A DNA stretch of 64,000 bases from Datnioides undecimradiatus (GCA_008933995.1 WARS01002807.1:372001-436000), one strand, 5' to 3'; shown: positions 12,141 through 25,309, counted from the first letter of the stretch. Notes: a model not told the origin generated them from the sequence alone. A program made the numbers and translations.

Positions 12141-13020
12141 ACGAGCGCGGCGCTGCAACAAACAATCACCATCACTGGCTTTTAATAGAGCCGTAGCGCG
12201 ACCACAAACATTAGCAGGGTTTTGGTTCTCTCCCAAAACGGACAAATCGCTCAGGGGAACTCAGCTCCACTGTACAAAGTTAAATCTCTGGAGGAGCATT
12301 TCACAGAAAACCTGTTTTACAATGGAGCAATGGGTTACGGCTTGGAAAGAACCAGTCCTGCGATGTCCCAGGGGGCTCAAAGATGGTGAGGCGGGGCGAA
12401 AGGTCACCCGCGCAATGAGATAATCATTTAATTGCGGTGCTAACGGTGCACACTTCTCGGTTAGTCATAGTGTTGCACACAGTGTTGTGAAGATTGCCTC
12501 TCTCGCCTTAACACACCTTCTCAGCCGCAGCATTTTGGGGGAATTACTAGAATCGTTGGACACCGTCGCCTCAGCGCAGACGTCCAAATGATCTGGTGGT
12601 GGGGAGTTTCCCGAGCAGCAGTAGAACATGTGGTTTGGGTGCATGTCACTGCACAGTCACTCAGATTTCAGTCCTTCCTGTCCGTCCTGCGGCGCTCGGC
12701 TTTTGGGAAGGAGCTGCTCGTATTTGTCATAATGCAGTGACAAAGCAGAAGCAGCCTGTGATGGATGTTTGTTTCCTAGCGTGTACGGTTCCTCCCTTCC
12801 TTCCTCTAACTGTTGCCCTAGCCCTAGCAACCCCCCCTCACCCGCCTCCTCCCCCGTCACCCTCCCTCCAGCGCGCCCTCCCCAGCCTACAGCCTGCTCA
12901 GCTGTGCTGGGACACAAACCCCATTTCCCCTGGAGAACAATAATGCTAGCATTAGCTTCTGCACAGAGTGGTGCCAGCCCAGGGGCCTGGCATGCAATGG
13001 TCCACTGCTGCAAACAGAAG

Positions 13021-13024
<4 letters not shown>

Positions 13025-13059
<35 letters not shown>
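13025..13059. repeat. (CA)n microsatellite, 35 bases
   Basis: Perfect array preceded by CACG. Confidence 0.98.
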
Positions 13060-13061
<2 letters not shown>

Positions 13062-13652
13062 TCTGAATCCATTCCCAGCTCTGCAGTACCAGATGGATGG
13101 CAAACAGGGTTGCTTCCAGGTCCAAATCACCTCCTGCAGCTGGGTGATAGAGTCCTGCAGCGGTGCGAGGGGGCAGGCAGGGATTGGGACCTATTGCTTC
13201 TGTTTCTGCTGTTCTGTTGCAGCGCCGTCATTAGCCGCAGCGTGGGTCTTTTAAGCAGCCTAAATTTTGCATCGACCCCGCGCTCGTGCGCTCATCTTGG
13301 CGCGCTCCGGTCTTGCTTTGTTGTTCTTTGGCGCGTATTTTTTCTGCGAGGGTCTTTGCTGCTTGCTACGCTCCATCTGATAATGGGTAATGCCTCGGTG
13401 GCTGCCTGCCTAATGACTTAGATAGGTGGAGGTGCTCACATTGGCAAGCAGGCGTAGTGTTGTCATGGGAATGATGTGTGGGCCTCTCCTCCTCTACTGG
13501 AGTGAACCGGTGAGCGGTGCTCGACTGCCCACCGCCAAAAGGCACGTAAACTCTCCTGCACACATGCTTGCACACTGGAGCGCACATGTAGAAGCACCAG
13601 CACCGCGGTGCCAGCGGAGTGGATGAATCAGCGAGCTCTCCGGCATCACAAA

Positions 13653-13676
13653 GAGGAGGAGGAGGAGGAGGAGGAG
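13653..13676. repeat. (GAG)8 triplet repeat
   Basis: Eight perfect units, outside any credible coding frame. Confidence 0.97.
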
Positions 13677-15073
13677 TGGTTGTCTAGGTTGATCTAGTCA
13701 CATAGTGTGAGCAGCAATGAAGCACAGCGTTACCTCGGTTTTAATCAACACACTTAGGCTACAAATGACTCACTCGTGGAAATGCACATCATTTGCATTA
13801 CTGGTTGTTTGCTATTTTAATGCTAATGTGTTCTCCGGTGCCCACCAGCCTACTTGAACACACTTTATCGTTCAGCCTTTCCTTTTATAGCCTCTCTCTC
13901 TCTCTATCTGTCTATCTGTTGCTCTGTCAACCCCTCCGCCACCCGCCCACCCCCCTCCTGTCCCACAGCTCCCATTTCTGTCTGCTGCCATGCTCCCATG
14001 TCTCCCATTAGGAAAGGAAATGAGGCGAGGTACCGATGCAAATATCTTGGACCCCTCGCTGCTCCCTGACTCATCACCCAGAGACAGAAACGAGGATGGA
14101 GCGAGGGAGAGAGCAGGGGAGGGAGGGGAGCAAAGAGGGTGCAGGGGCACGGCGATTAGATGGAAAAACAGACCTACACAAAGCATACAGTCGTGAAAAA
14201 ACAGGTTGGGTGCAGCTATGCGAGGTTATTATCATGCAGAAAGCTTTCTCCGGCAAAGTAGAACACCAAAGAGAACATAAACCATTGAACACACCGCATC
14301 ATTTCTCTCCCACCCTCCTCCATCCTTCTTTCTTTTGTGGCGCTGCTGTCCAATCATTCAGCTCGCGGTGCTATTTCAGCAGTTCTGAGGGGTCATTTCT
14401 CTGCTTTCTGCCTTGTCTATCTCCAGCTCTCTTGATTGTGCTGCAGATTGTATAATACGAGTGCTCAGCAATGCAAGCTTGCCCGCTGAAAGCGCAGTTT
14501 GCTATTCATTAGTATCTTACTCTGTTGGATTGCTTTGTGCTTTCATGGCCAGAGAGGGACTGAAAAGAAGTGAATTGAGATTATTGTGACTTTAAGGCTG
14601 TGCACGCGCGTTTGTCTGCACTTTGAGGGGGTTTCTTCGCGAATCCTGTTAGAGACGGACGGGGCTGATAGGGAGGAAACAGCGTAATGAATTAGGCAAA
14701 CGAGTGTGAAACATAAAAATGTATTTAACGTCACAGCTGCCACAAAAGCTGGCAGCCTACACGTCCTCAGTGAAGTGCTGTCAGGCTCAGCCCCACCAAC
14801 CAACCAACGGCTGTAGCTGGAATACAATTCAAGCACAGTCCCTGTGTGATTAGCAAAAGCTGCTACCGCCACAGAATCAGACAGGATGAGGGAACTTTAA
14901 TGTTCTCAGTGGGATTATGGAAATGAGGGCTGCTGTTGCTGCGTCATACTCCGCATTTAAAAGGAGAATAGTGATGTGAAGGAAGCCACGAGATTCCAGC
15001 TGCCTGCGTTTCTCGCCACAATAACCTGAAACGTCTTTAAAGCGGCCGCCGCGTCTGGCTTTTGTTTGATCTC

Positions 15074-15093
15074 GGGGGGTGGGGGGTGGGGGG
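15074..15093 (+). other. Potential G-quadruplex
   Basis: Three runs of six Gs are separated by single Ts, enough Gs to split into four G3-G4 runs. Fold and function untested. Confidence 0.6.
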
Positions 15094-16384
15094 ATTTGTG
15101 ACGAGCCAAGCAAATTAAAGTTGCAGGCGGGGTAGTAAACGAATCTTAAACCTCCACAAAAATGATTTAAAGCGGTTTTTAAAGCCGGAAATCAAAAGTG
15201 AGCATTTAAAATAAGTCACCAGACCAACTGCGGGGCGGCTCCGTGGGCCCACTTTGATGCTCTCACTTTGTGTGTTGACCCAGTTCACCTACATGCTCGG
15301 TTCCAAGTAATTAAATCAAATTATAAACAATTATCACAGACAAATGTAGTAAAGTACATTTCCTGTTGAATCCCCAACCCTCAGACGTTGGTAAGTTGTA
15401 GGTAGGAGAGTTTGAGCTTGTACTTTGGCAAGTTGGTGCTTAAATGTTAGCTTTAGCATGCTAACGTGTTTACAGAGACAGTATTAACAAGTGGTGGCTT
15501 AGCTAGCGCTTGCTAATTAAATTTTATTTTATTTTATCGTTTTATTGAGCTTTGGATGTGCAGGAAATGGCGTCTGGCGCTGATTGTTTACATGAAATAC
15601 TCGTTTTAGCGCCAAAACTACTTTGTTAGGTTGAGCACAAGATCGTGGTTTAGCTTAAAATATGTGTGTTAGTTTCTTTGCTGTTTGAACTATGTCTCTT
15701 GACTTTGAGGGCACATCTGAGCATTACCCACAGAGCTATGGTTTGAAGCTTAGAACCACTGACTAAGCTGTTGCATTAAACGTCGTGCAGAAGAAGAGAC
15801 ATTTCACCTTAAACTGCAAATGTTAACCTTATGCTAGCACCAAGGGGGAAGTCAAGGAGTCACCGGAGTCGGTGAAGGAACCGTGAATGTCTGCAGGTGA
15901 AGTGGGTGTTTTGCAAAGAAGGCTGGCCTGCTGGTGGAGCTACATGTGATCAGGAAACTCTTTAACCCTTTGATGCACCTCGGCACATTTATCTGTTTTT
16001 GGCTTTTAACCTGAAATACTCACGTTAAGGTCTCTCCGCACATTGAAACCCATTCAGATCGCTGTTTTTTGGCCCAGCCATTTGCGCGGCTGGACTCTGG
16101 CTTTGCTGGATCTCCTGCGCCATTCACGCCGTTTGACAAGCTCTACGTGCACAGAAAGAGGGGAGCGGTTTTCCTTTTGTCCTTAAAGGGAAAATGCGTA
16201 TCATCCAGACGAGAGCTGAAGCGTCTTTTCACCGCAGTGCCTCCTGGGAGCCCAACCTGCGTATGTGTGTGTTTACCAGTGCTGTGCAGGCTGCGACACA
16301 CACTTTATCTCAAGTGCCAGCGCCAGCCACGTCCGAGCCTAGTCGTGCCTTTCCTCACTCTGTCGAACCCTCCCTCCCTGTTTA

Positions 16385-16760
16385 GCACTTCTAATATTAG
16401 TCAGGTCTAATTGCCGTGTTGAGTGCTAACTAGAAAGCTAATTAGGCCGGCGATTTCTGGTTAAAGAGGCGGCGGGTGGGGAAGGTGGAAGTGAACAGAG
16501 AGTTTCTATTACAGTAACAGGGTCCCCACCCTCTGCACGCTCACCCACACCCAGACAGTGCTGTCTTTGACCCTCTGCTTACTCCGAAGCATCTCAGACC
16601 GAGCACTTCTCCCCAATAACAATCTGCTGGATTAGCTGTTTAATGTAATTCTGCATTTGCACCTAGCACTGTTGGCTCAGGTGCTTTAGATATTTGGTAA
16701 TAATTCACATTTCATGATATAAAATAATAGTAATTCTCTCTGAAATTACATTTTTTGTTG
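16385..16760. other. Conserved-element-like AT-rich block
   Basis: CTAATATTAGTCAGGTCTAATTG, GCTAATTAGG, GATTAGCTGTTTAATG and GGTAATAATTCAC are dense TAAT words with no tandem structure. A short GC-rich part lies at 16465-16560. Nothing coding is seen. Confidence 0.18.
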
Positions 16761-19700
16761 TTTTACACCCTGTACATCTCTGCCTCTATCTCAAACACGC
16801 ACCCTGAGTCTAGTAGCAGTAGTGTGTCCAGGTAAGTGAGGTGCATGAGGACTAATTAGGTGTCACTGCCAACGTGTAGGACACCCAAGTACGACTTGAA
16901 ACTGAAGAAAAGGGGTTCTCACGCCACCGTGCACTGACTTTCTGTGAGGGAATCTCGTTAAAATCCTGTTTCGCCTTGAGGTTTCACACTCGATGGTGAA
17001 CGCTCCCTCCGCTCTCGTTTGAGTGCGGGCAAATTAAGACCTAGCTTATTAAACAAGCGAGCCTTTAAATTACAACAGACTGGCCCTGCACGCATGGGTG
17101 ACCGTCGGAGCCCTCTCCCCTCGACCTCCAGCGAAACAACAAACACAACGGGGAGGGGCCGCGCTTCACTGTCCCTCATGTTACGTCCGTCCTCTGAGAG
17201 TGACCTGATCTAACACCAGTGGGTTTCAGGGGTGCTGCAAGGGTGAGTTAGCGTGATGCTGAAGTAATGAGCAGCTTGCACGGTTGTCAGTGCTTCCTGT
17301 CTTTTTGTCTGGCTGTGCTGCGTGTTGCATTAGGCGGGTGGTAATGAGCCCTGCATCACGCGGGGGAAAGCAGCCTTTGCTTGGCTTGATTGGGTTTGAA
17401 TCCCGACAAATGTAAATATCTAGTTTTCCTTTTTTCCTTCGCTGCTGATTGCCGCGGACGTCCCACACTTAGCGCCCGGCTCTGCGTGCGTGGAAAGCGT
17501 TTCCTGATAGAAATCGTTTTATCTTGAACCGGATGGCTCGGAGGATGTCGCCGTGTTTGCAGGAGCTTTGTTTGCCTGGATGGTTTAACGTAGTAACTGC
17601 TCTCAGTGCTTTGTCTCTGCTGCCAGCCCAACTGTCTTTGGGCATTTCCCAGTGTTCCCAGATTGATTTTAGAAAGTCTGAACAACAAAAAAGTGGTTTG
17701 TAGATGCAAGATGTTGCAAGATGTTGAGATAAACTGCCCGCCTGCTCTTCTGCACAGGCGGAGCTGGAGAAGAGTTCCCCCTGTCAGAAAGCTGGAAAGC
17801 TGCGCGCGTAGGTACCGAAGCCTGCACCGTGCAGATGTTGGACACACAAACCCAATCCGATCACACGCCAAAAACAGTCTCAAAGATCTGATTTGAGAAG
17901 CAGAGCCAGTGTTCTTGCAGTCTGACCAAAGCCTGTTGTGTCTCACCACTTTTCCTCACCTCACGCTGTTCGTATGCAGTGCATGAGTGTGTAGCTCACC
18001 GTGTTTACGTCAAAGATTAAAGGAAAGCATTTCATTAAAGGTGAGATATCTGCAGGGTTTGAAGAAGAAGCAGTGGAGCAAATAACTCGGGGCGTGGTTT
18101 CACTGTAATTAATACGTTAAACATCATGTTGTTTTTAGCTAATAGGTTATTATAATAATTCGGCTTTGGGTTTGAGAATACAAACACTTTTTTGACTCAG
18201 TGTAATCAAGCCGGACCAATTTGTTTGAAGACGTATCATGTTTCCTTCCTGTTGCAGATATGGGCCGATGTTGGTGTCGCTCTGAGGTTGAATAAATCTT
18301 AAATTAAGCCGTTTGTCCAAGAAGGCAGCCTTCTGAGTGCCTTTGCAGAGTCAAATCCGCTTTATTTTAAAATATCCACGTTTAAAATTCACCATGTTGT
18401 CGGCAATCAGTGAATTTTGGCTGAAACGGTAAAAATCCCATCATGTGTAGCTGCAAAGTTGCACATCCTTGTTTATAGTGAGTGGATAAATAACCCTTAG
18501 TGTCACGTTCGCTTTAAACCCTGCAGGTAATGAACTGGCTGCATCAAAACTACATGGAAGTAGTTAAATAAACAACAGAGCAAGAGTTGAACCTGCTCTA
18601 ATTTGTGAATAAGAGGAGACTTTGACTGAGCATGTGTTGTTAAGTTCCCAGCTACATGGCGACTCCCCCTCCCACTCCGTGTGTTTAAGGTGTTGTCGCC
18701 GCTCTCCTCCTGCAGACTGGAGCACGCACGCTCTTGTGCGCACTTACAGAAAGGCCCGTGCTGCTTTAATCAGCTCGGATCTGCGGCTCGGTTCTGCAGC
18801 TGCTCTCCCAAAACGCTCGCGTCACACCTCAAAGCTGCAGCGTTTATGCTGAGTGGTAAGGCTTTTTACGAAGCTCACCTGGGAAAATGCTCAAGGGTTG
18901 TGAGTCGCTCCCCGGGGGGGGGTGGGTAACAACTTTGGGTTCTGTGGGTGGGTTCTGGAGAACTTTCTTTTGTCAGCTGAGCGTGGGCTGACGCGGTGGA
19001 GTGTTTCTGTCTGATCTGAAAAGGGGCAGGGGGCTCGGGAGGAGAATTAGTGTGGGAGGAGGAGAACAAGCTCTCAGGTCTGCCCCGAGCCCTCCCGGGG
19101 GTCGACACCAGCAGTGTGGGGGTGTGTGGGCATCTTCCCGCTCTGACATCGTGTCCTCTATTGACATTGCAACTCATAATCAGAGATTGCACTGCAACCT
19201 CTGAGCATCTGCTAAATGAGAATACGTAACGTCTGTGCAGGCTCCTGCGTCAGCGTAACATGCACAGCGAAGCCCAGAACAAGCTGGAATCAACAGGTCT
19301 GCAGACTTTGTGAAGCTATTCTTAAAACTTTAAAAACAGATGTTAGTCTGGGGGTCAGCACTATGGGAAACTGATCCCGGGATATTCCCTAAATCCAGAA
19401 TATTTAAAGCTCGCTCAGTGTGGGAGTGGCAGACCGATGAAGGCTGCTGCACAGGGGGTTAATAAAAGCCTGGAAATGCGTTGAATGATAATTGAATAAT
19501 TGAATTATAATCCCGAGGATTATAACTTTAACGCAGAGATTCCTTCATCGCCTCCGCAGCAACTTGAAGCAAACATGGGGCCTCCATCTACCTTTCAGGC
19601 TAATGCAGCGCAAACTGAAGCGTAGCAACAACAACCCGTCCGTCAGACGCGTCCTTGTCTAAATGCTAATGTCTCTCACGCTTGTCCTGTTGTTGCAGCG

Positions 19701-19973
19701 CGTGCCACTCCACATTCCCGCCGTAATACGACCATTTGCCTTCTGACCTTTCTTCTTCATTGTTATTATTGTTGCCGTCTTCCATTACAGTATGTGAAAG
19801 GACCATTAGCCGAGCGGGGTCACGCGGCCCCAGCTGACGCCCTAAGCCTCCGCACTGAAGATGAAAAGTAAGCGACCTATTGGAGCTGTGCCTGCGAAGC
19901 TGCGACCAATTTCCCAGAAAGTCTTTCCCATCCTGTACGGAAGATAATCACCGGCTCGAGCACGTCTGTATAA

Positions 19974-19999
19974 ATATATATATATATCTATATATATAT
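19974..19999. repeat. (TA)n run with one C interruption
   Basis: TATATATATATATC then TATATATATATA; a GA-rich stretch follows directly. Confidence 0.9.
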
Positions 20000-20161
20000 G
20001 GAGAGAGAGAAAGAGATCATTCATTCGAAACAGCTTCCTAAAATACAGCCGGGCTCATCCGGGAATGTCGGCCGGCTCCCAGAGTCTGATGTTCTTCGAT
20101 TCTGCAGCGATCACGATGAAAGTGATTGGAGTGACGTGGTCCTTATTTAATCCCCTGAGTC

Positions 20162-20163
<2 letters not shown>

Positions 20164-20193
<30 letters not shown>
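20164..20193. repeat. (TG)15 microsatellite
   Basis: Perfect 30-base array; first of three dinucleotide arrays within 700 bases. Confidence 0.98.
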
Positions 20194-20195
<2 letters not shown>

Positions 20196-20531
20196 GGTAA
20201 ACTAAAAGCAGAGTAATCCAGCAGACAGCGCTGGATCGCTGCAGGGCTGCGGCGCGGAGGAGTCGAGCGTCGATGTAGGTGGGACGCCGACCTCCGACAA
20301 GAGTCTGATTTTAGTCCGTTGGTGTGTCAGGCGACATAAATACGAAAGACAGTAAACAACGGGATGGAGCAGTCGTTGCCAAGGCAATAACTAATGGGAA
20401 TCCCGATAAACGATCAGCAGCGGACGTATTGGCTCTCGGGGACGTGATGCAGCTCCTTTGAGACGTTGCTTGGGAGTAAACGTCATTCGTTGCAGCCAAA
20501 ATGATGATAAAAGCTGCTCCACTTTGATTTA

Positions 20532-20535
<4 letters not shown>

Positions 20536-20564
<29 letters not shown>
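20536..20564. repeat. (TG)n microsatellite, 29 bases
   Basis: Perfect array ending GTTAG; second of the 20.2-20.9 kb cluster. Confidence 0.98.
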
Positions 20565-20566
<2 letters not shown>

Positions 20567-20819
20567 GCGTTTCTGATCAGCATCCCTCTGCACCCACGGG
20601 CCCAGCCGGTGCAGCAGCCCCCCCCCCCACCATTGACTGGCATGTTAATCAGGTGGGATTAGGCCTCAAGTGAGTACAAATGTGATGGAAAATGGTTTGA
20701 ATTACACGCTAAGCCCCCGCTGTGACCGTAATCCACCGCCCTTCACTTGGAAGAGTCGCCCGCCGGGCTCAAGCGTGCGCAGCACCCGTCCACGTGCGGA
20801 TGTGCGGCTTCGTGCGAGC

Positions 20820-20821
<2 letters not shown>

Positions 20822-20854
<33 letters not shown>
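20822..20854. repeat. (CA)n microsatellite, 33 bases
   Basis: Perfect array in opposite phase to the two TG arrays before it, so the arrays could pair across a 250-600 base loop. Confidence 0.98.
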
Positions 20855-20855
<1 letters not shown>

Positions 20856-21983
20856 AAATCCTGATCGCTTACAAACACCGCAAACACCTTCGCTGTCATC
20901 AAACGTACTGGTGTCAAACCACATCTGTTTCCGATACAAACTGACGTGGGAACTGTTGTTTTCTGGTACACGGTGCAGAAAAACGTTTGGGGTGATAATA
21001 AAAACACAATAAATAATGTTTAATAGAAATATGTTCAATAATGCGGTGAATCGTCTCATCGTGTTCTTCGCTCCCGGTCAAGTAAAGTAAAGTCTGTGCT
21101 CATGACGCGTCTGTTTCACCTGAGCCTATCACGTCAGTGCTTTTGCCCATTTTACCTGCAGCTTTCAACACCTGCCAGTTATTTACTGTTAGCTGCATGT
21201 TAGAAGAGTGCTTTATACTTTTTAAAAGTATAAAACTATTCCCAGTAAAATTCGAGAGTCTGTGTCTCTTAATGTGCGAAAGCAGGAAATAAAAACGGAA
21301 ACTTGCTCCGCCGCCGTGCGCGCAGTGGGAGCAAAGCGGCTGCAAGTGAAATTACCGTAATAACACCAGTTTGGCTGTAAAGTGCAACGTCTCAGCTTCC
21401 AGAAACCGTGATGCAAGTGCTGTAATCCAAAGTGCGCTTGCGACACATTCAGAGTCACAGGGTTGAGCAGCTCGCGGGGAAAAACAGTAACATTTGTGCT
21501 TTTTAACTGTTTTCTGCGGCTCCGCTGTCCTGGGGTGTCAAATAATGTCTAATGCATGGCTACAGACATAAATTTGGAGGCATGTGGGCTTGCACAGATG
21601 AAAAAAAAAACAGCATTTTTAAATTTGTGTGACGTGACCCTTTAATTTGAAGGCGCGTAGCTGGTGAGACGAGAAGCAGGGAGCTCCTGGAAGCGAGAAG
21701 CTGTGCTCGGTTTACTCTCCCTGGATAAATAAAGGGCTAAAAGGTTTATTTCCACAAGCCCAGATACTGATCTCAGTGCAGTGTTTCTGTGTGTGTGTGT
21801 GCTGCTCACCTCAGAGCATGCATCAGGGCAGATATGGACACACACACACACGCAGATGCCTCATGAATAGATAGTAGGGTCATTTGAAATAAGTGTTGTC
21901 CATGCGACAAGCAGAGTGACTGTCCTCTGTGGAGGAGAGGGGTAATTCTCTTTCACGCATCATTAGCCCTCCTCATCTCCTCC

Positions 21984-22005
21984 TGTGTGTGTGTGTGTGT
22001 GTGTG
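21984..22005. repeat. (TG)11 microsatellite
   Basis: Perfect array, then CACGTG. Confidence 0.97.
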
Positions 22006-22324
22006 CACGTGCATTCAGCGTCTGCCACGGCCAATCAGGGCTGCTCATCAGTCCCGGACCACTCCAACTGCACATCGCCGTACGATGGCATCTCATTTTC
22101 TGTCTCATCTGTGCGTCGGGGGCCCTCGTTTCTCTCTCGCTCTTTACGCCGTTCTCTCCTCCTCGCCGCCTCTTCGTCGCCGCCACAATCAGAGTCACTC
22201 CTGGTTGTTTTTTTTTTGGTTTTTTTTTTTTTCCAGCTGACAGTCCAACATGTGGTGTTGGAAAAGCGATTTCATTTCCCTCCTCTCACTCAGCAACCTC
22301 TCTGCGGCCGCTGTTTGTCATTTG

Positions 22325-22450
22325 TAGTGTAAAATAGGTTGTAATGGCCGCACGCCGCCATTCTCCTACCTGGGGCATAATGGCTGAGTGAATTCGTGAG
22401 TAATGGGCCGATAATGGCATCATTTGTTGAAGAATTAGCGTGTGCTGCCC
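22325..22450. other. Conserved-element-like block
   Basis: GTAATGGCCG, GCCATTCTCC, GGCATAATGGC, GTAATGGGCC and GATAATGGC repeat a TAATGG/GCCATT theme without simple tandem repeats. The sites resemble homeodomain or YY1-like words. It lies about 240 bases upstream of the promoter-like cluster. Confidence 0.2.
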
Positions 22451-22689
22451 GTCTGGGGGACCGATTGTTTGTGAGCCTGGGTGGTTCTGGTGAACATGTG
22501 GCTGCAGAGGTGCTCGGCGCGCCTGCGTCACAGCGGCCCGCGCATCGTCGTCGTCATCATTTCAGCGATTACTCTGATGCTCGATGTGTATCAATAGTCA
22601 CACACCAGAGACCGTGCATGTCTCCTGGTCCCTGCTGATCAATTTGGATAATGATATTATTTATATACTTAACCTTCACGGGTCCGCGA

Positions 22690-22964
22690 TGACGTCACGC
22701 ACGACGTGCTTGCAGGAAACTCTGGGGCGGCGTGCGCTCCTGCACGTTGTGTGTTTTGGAGTCTTTGTAGAATAAAGTCCACACCGACTGCGTGCGGTTA
22801 TTCTTGTTGTTCAGCAGGAGTGTGAGTGGAAATCCGATGATGCCCTGAGACTGGCAACCAATCAGAGGCTCTGATCCCTATCGCTCAGCCAATCAGAGGC
22901 AGCGTGCGGCGTATAACCTGCTGTCCATTCGCCTCTTGTTAGAAAATGATGTTACTGTATAAAA
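22690..22964 (+). promoter_or_regulatory. Promoter-like cluster: CRE, GC box, paired CCAAT boxes, TATA
   Basis: Seen in order: a perfect CRE TGACGTCA at 22690-22697; a GGGGCGG GC box near 22723; CCAATCAGAGGC at 22858-22869 and the identical 12-mer at 22889-22900, start to start 31 bases; and TATAAAA at 22958-22964. CREB/ATF, Sp-family, NF-Y and TBP sites in this order are characteristic of RNA polymerase II promoters, and about three helical turns between CCAAT boxes is a known NF-Y arrangement. Transcription would be rightward with a start near 22985-22995. I see no clear coding exon directly downstream, so a first non-coding exon, a long non-coding RNA or chance are all possible. The TATA box is about 58 bases from the nearer CCAAT. 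Confidence 0.35.
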
Positions 22965-25309
22965 TATGTAGATTTTCCTCTGCAGATTTGGTCAGTGCTG
23001 TAAAACGCACACCGGCCACACGTTGCACGGATGTAAAGTTCAGTTTCTTAATAGACAGGAAGTGATGTCAGACATGCTGGAAGTGCAGGAAAATCAGACA
23101 TGCAGATCGTTTTTGATTCGCTGGTGAGAACGTGAATGATTTCCCCTGATTGCCCCCAAGAAGGACAATTTCCAAACCCCTCAAATCTTCACGTGATTTC
23201 CTTTTCCTTTCACGGTCACGTAGCTGTTGCGCTGCCAGGAGATGCAACCACGTCTCCAACACGAGCGACGACACAAATGCTCGTCCACATTGTGCATTTC
23301 CTCCGTTATTCAGCTGCTGCAGGAGCCGGTGGAGCTGTTGCGACCGTGCCAGCTGTTTACTTCCAGGTTGCCAGCTACAGCAGTTCGCTAACCAGCCCTG
23401 CGAGTAGTCACATCTCACATCTCCAAGCCACAAGAGATAAATATATAGAGTTATTGCCGCCAGCAGCTTGAGACTGTTATTCTAAGTGTCTGACAACGTT
23501 ACGAAGGATCTCTGCAGAGACAGACCTTTATGTTGGAGTGTATCATCCTTCTAGTTTACCCGGAAACAGCTGCTGCATCGCGCTCGCTGTCCAAGCTCCA
23601 GTGGAAATACGTTTTATAATTATTAATCAAAGCTGTGTGCGTGCGTGTTTTGCTGTTCTTTCCACTCACACAATGAAGAATATCAGGATTGAGATCAAAG
23701 GGAAGACGAGGATCGGGCCGGGAAACAGTCGATTCTGTGTCACATCAGTGAATTATGGCTTTGTTTCGACTGAACCAGGGTCAGTGGTTGTTGGAACTCA
23801 CTAAAACAGTTTGAAGTCGGTTTTATTTGCACGTTTCACACTCATTTGACTGGAGTCTGGTGCGTTTGAACAGTCGTGTTTGCAAAGTCGTTATACTGTG
23901 TACATACTGTGACATCAGTCTTAAAGGTAGCTGTCACACCTCTGCGTCACCGCGGAGCCTGCAGATTGAGAGGTGTAGAGGCTGCGGAGGATGCTGCCGC
24001 GCTGGACTTCCTGTGTGCACATCTGGACGTCGCGTCAAAGACCTAATTTCTTTGACTCTTCATCAGCTTTCAAAAGCTCCCTCCCACGCCTGACGAGATG
24101 CTGTCACATTTCTCCGGTGGCAGAAATCCAGTGGCATGGACGACTTCACGAGACACAAATCCAGTTTGGATCTCTCGGTCTTCGTTCTCCTCGCCGAAGC
24201 TCTAACGCACCGGTGTTGGATATTGAATAAAACATACACGCTAGTTGATAATCCGCCCGTGCCAGGTGGCCGGGGGGGGGGTTTAAGCTCCAGGGTTTGC
24301 CGCCGTCCCGCGGAGAGAGATTGAGTTCTGCGGGGGCAAAGATGAAGCCCACCCGCCTCACTCACCGCCCGTCAGCGTGACCACCGGGGCATCGAGCCTC
24401 GGCGGCCAGAATTAGATCAAACAATTGAATTTCTTCTCCTGCAAAACCCCCGAAAATCAATCAAAACAAGCCGGACCCCCCTCCGAGCACGCGGCCCGGA
24501 GCGGATCAGAGCTGCTGCTGACTTAAGTCGACAGCGCTGAGCCGAGGCCGTCTGTCAGAGCCGCGCCTAAGTTTAGTGCCGCCGTGACACCCGCTGGCAT
24601 TCTCGCTTGTCACCAGTGTATCCACGGATCCACCGCGCTATTCTAAGAGCGCGTGGAACAACAACGACGACGACGACACAAACAGCAGCAGCTCAGAGTC
24701 ACACTGACCCACTGATGTCTGATAGCCAGGTGGGAGAGGTTACCTTGAAGGAACTGGAACTGCCGGCGGACCCGTCGTCCCACGCGCCGAGCACCAGCCG
24801 ATGGATACAAGCGCGCAACTAGAAACGACGCAACTCAAATTAAAGTCTGCTCGGGAAGCTTTGCTGTGAGAGCCTGGTGCTCCAACATGTGTGAAGGAGG
24901 GACCGATCATCACTACGGCAACAGTTACCAGGCCAAAACGTATCATCTTTACTGTTTGCGTCCAGTTTTCACGTCGTAGAAACGAGGTGAGAGGTGAAAT
25001 CAGAATATCTTTTGGTCGATTTAACTGAATTTAAGCAGTCGCCACCCCCGAGGGCTTACTGCTGACACCTCCCTGCTCCATAAACCACGTCCTGTAGGCT
25101 ACGGCGGCTCATGTTCACCCACGCCCCGACCGTAAACCCGCTCATCAACACCTCCGGGGCTTTTCCTCAGCTACTGGAAGCTGATCCTCCGCTCCTAAAT
25201 AGCTGTTAGTATGCGTGCTCCTCCGCAGTTTATCATCTGATCAATGAGCACCAGTTGGCTCTGTCACTGCCGCTAAGACGGTGATGGAGAGGGCCCTTGA
25301 TCCCTCGCC

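Larger units (their letters stand above)
11786..22689. other. Non-coding stretch with microsatellites and possible conserved blocks
   Basis: Contains the blocks at 12.0 and 16.4-16.7 kb, a purine-rich segment near 14090-14140, TAGC-rich sequence at 15420-15500, the array cluster 20.1-20.9 kb and T-runs at 22208-22232. No exon is recognised; hydrophilic frames near 14.0-14.2 kb follow from purine bias. Confidence 0.65.

Noticed and set aside
14000-14190. Hydrophilic open frames after a possible acceptor near 14010
   Set aside because: The acidic and basic composition follows from GAGAG-type purine bias; three frames look alike.
17385-17405. tRNA B-box-like word GGTTTGAATCC
   Set aside because: No A box at the right distance and no cloverleaf arms could be drawn.
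22205-22240. T-rich run ending CCAG, a strong-looking splice acceptor
   Set aside because: No open frame or donor follows that distinguishes it from a homopolymer tract.
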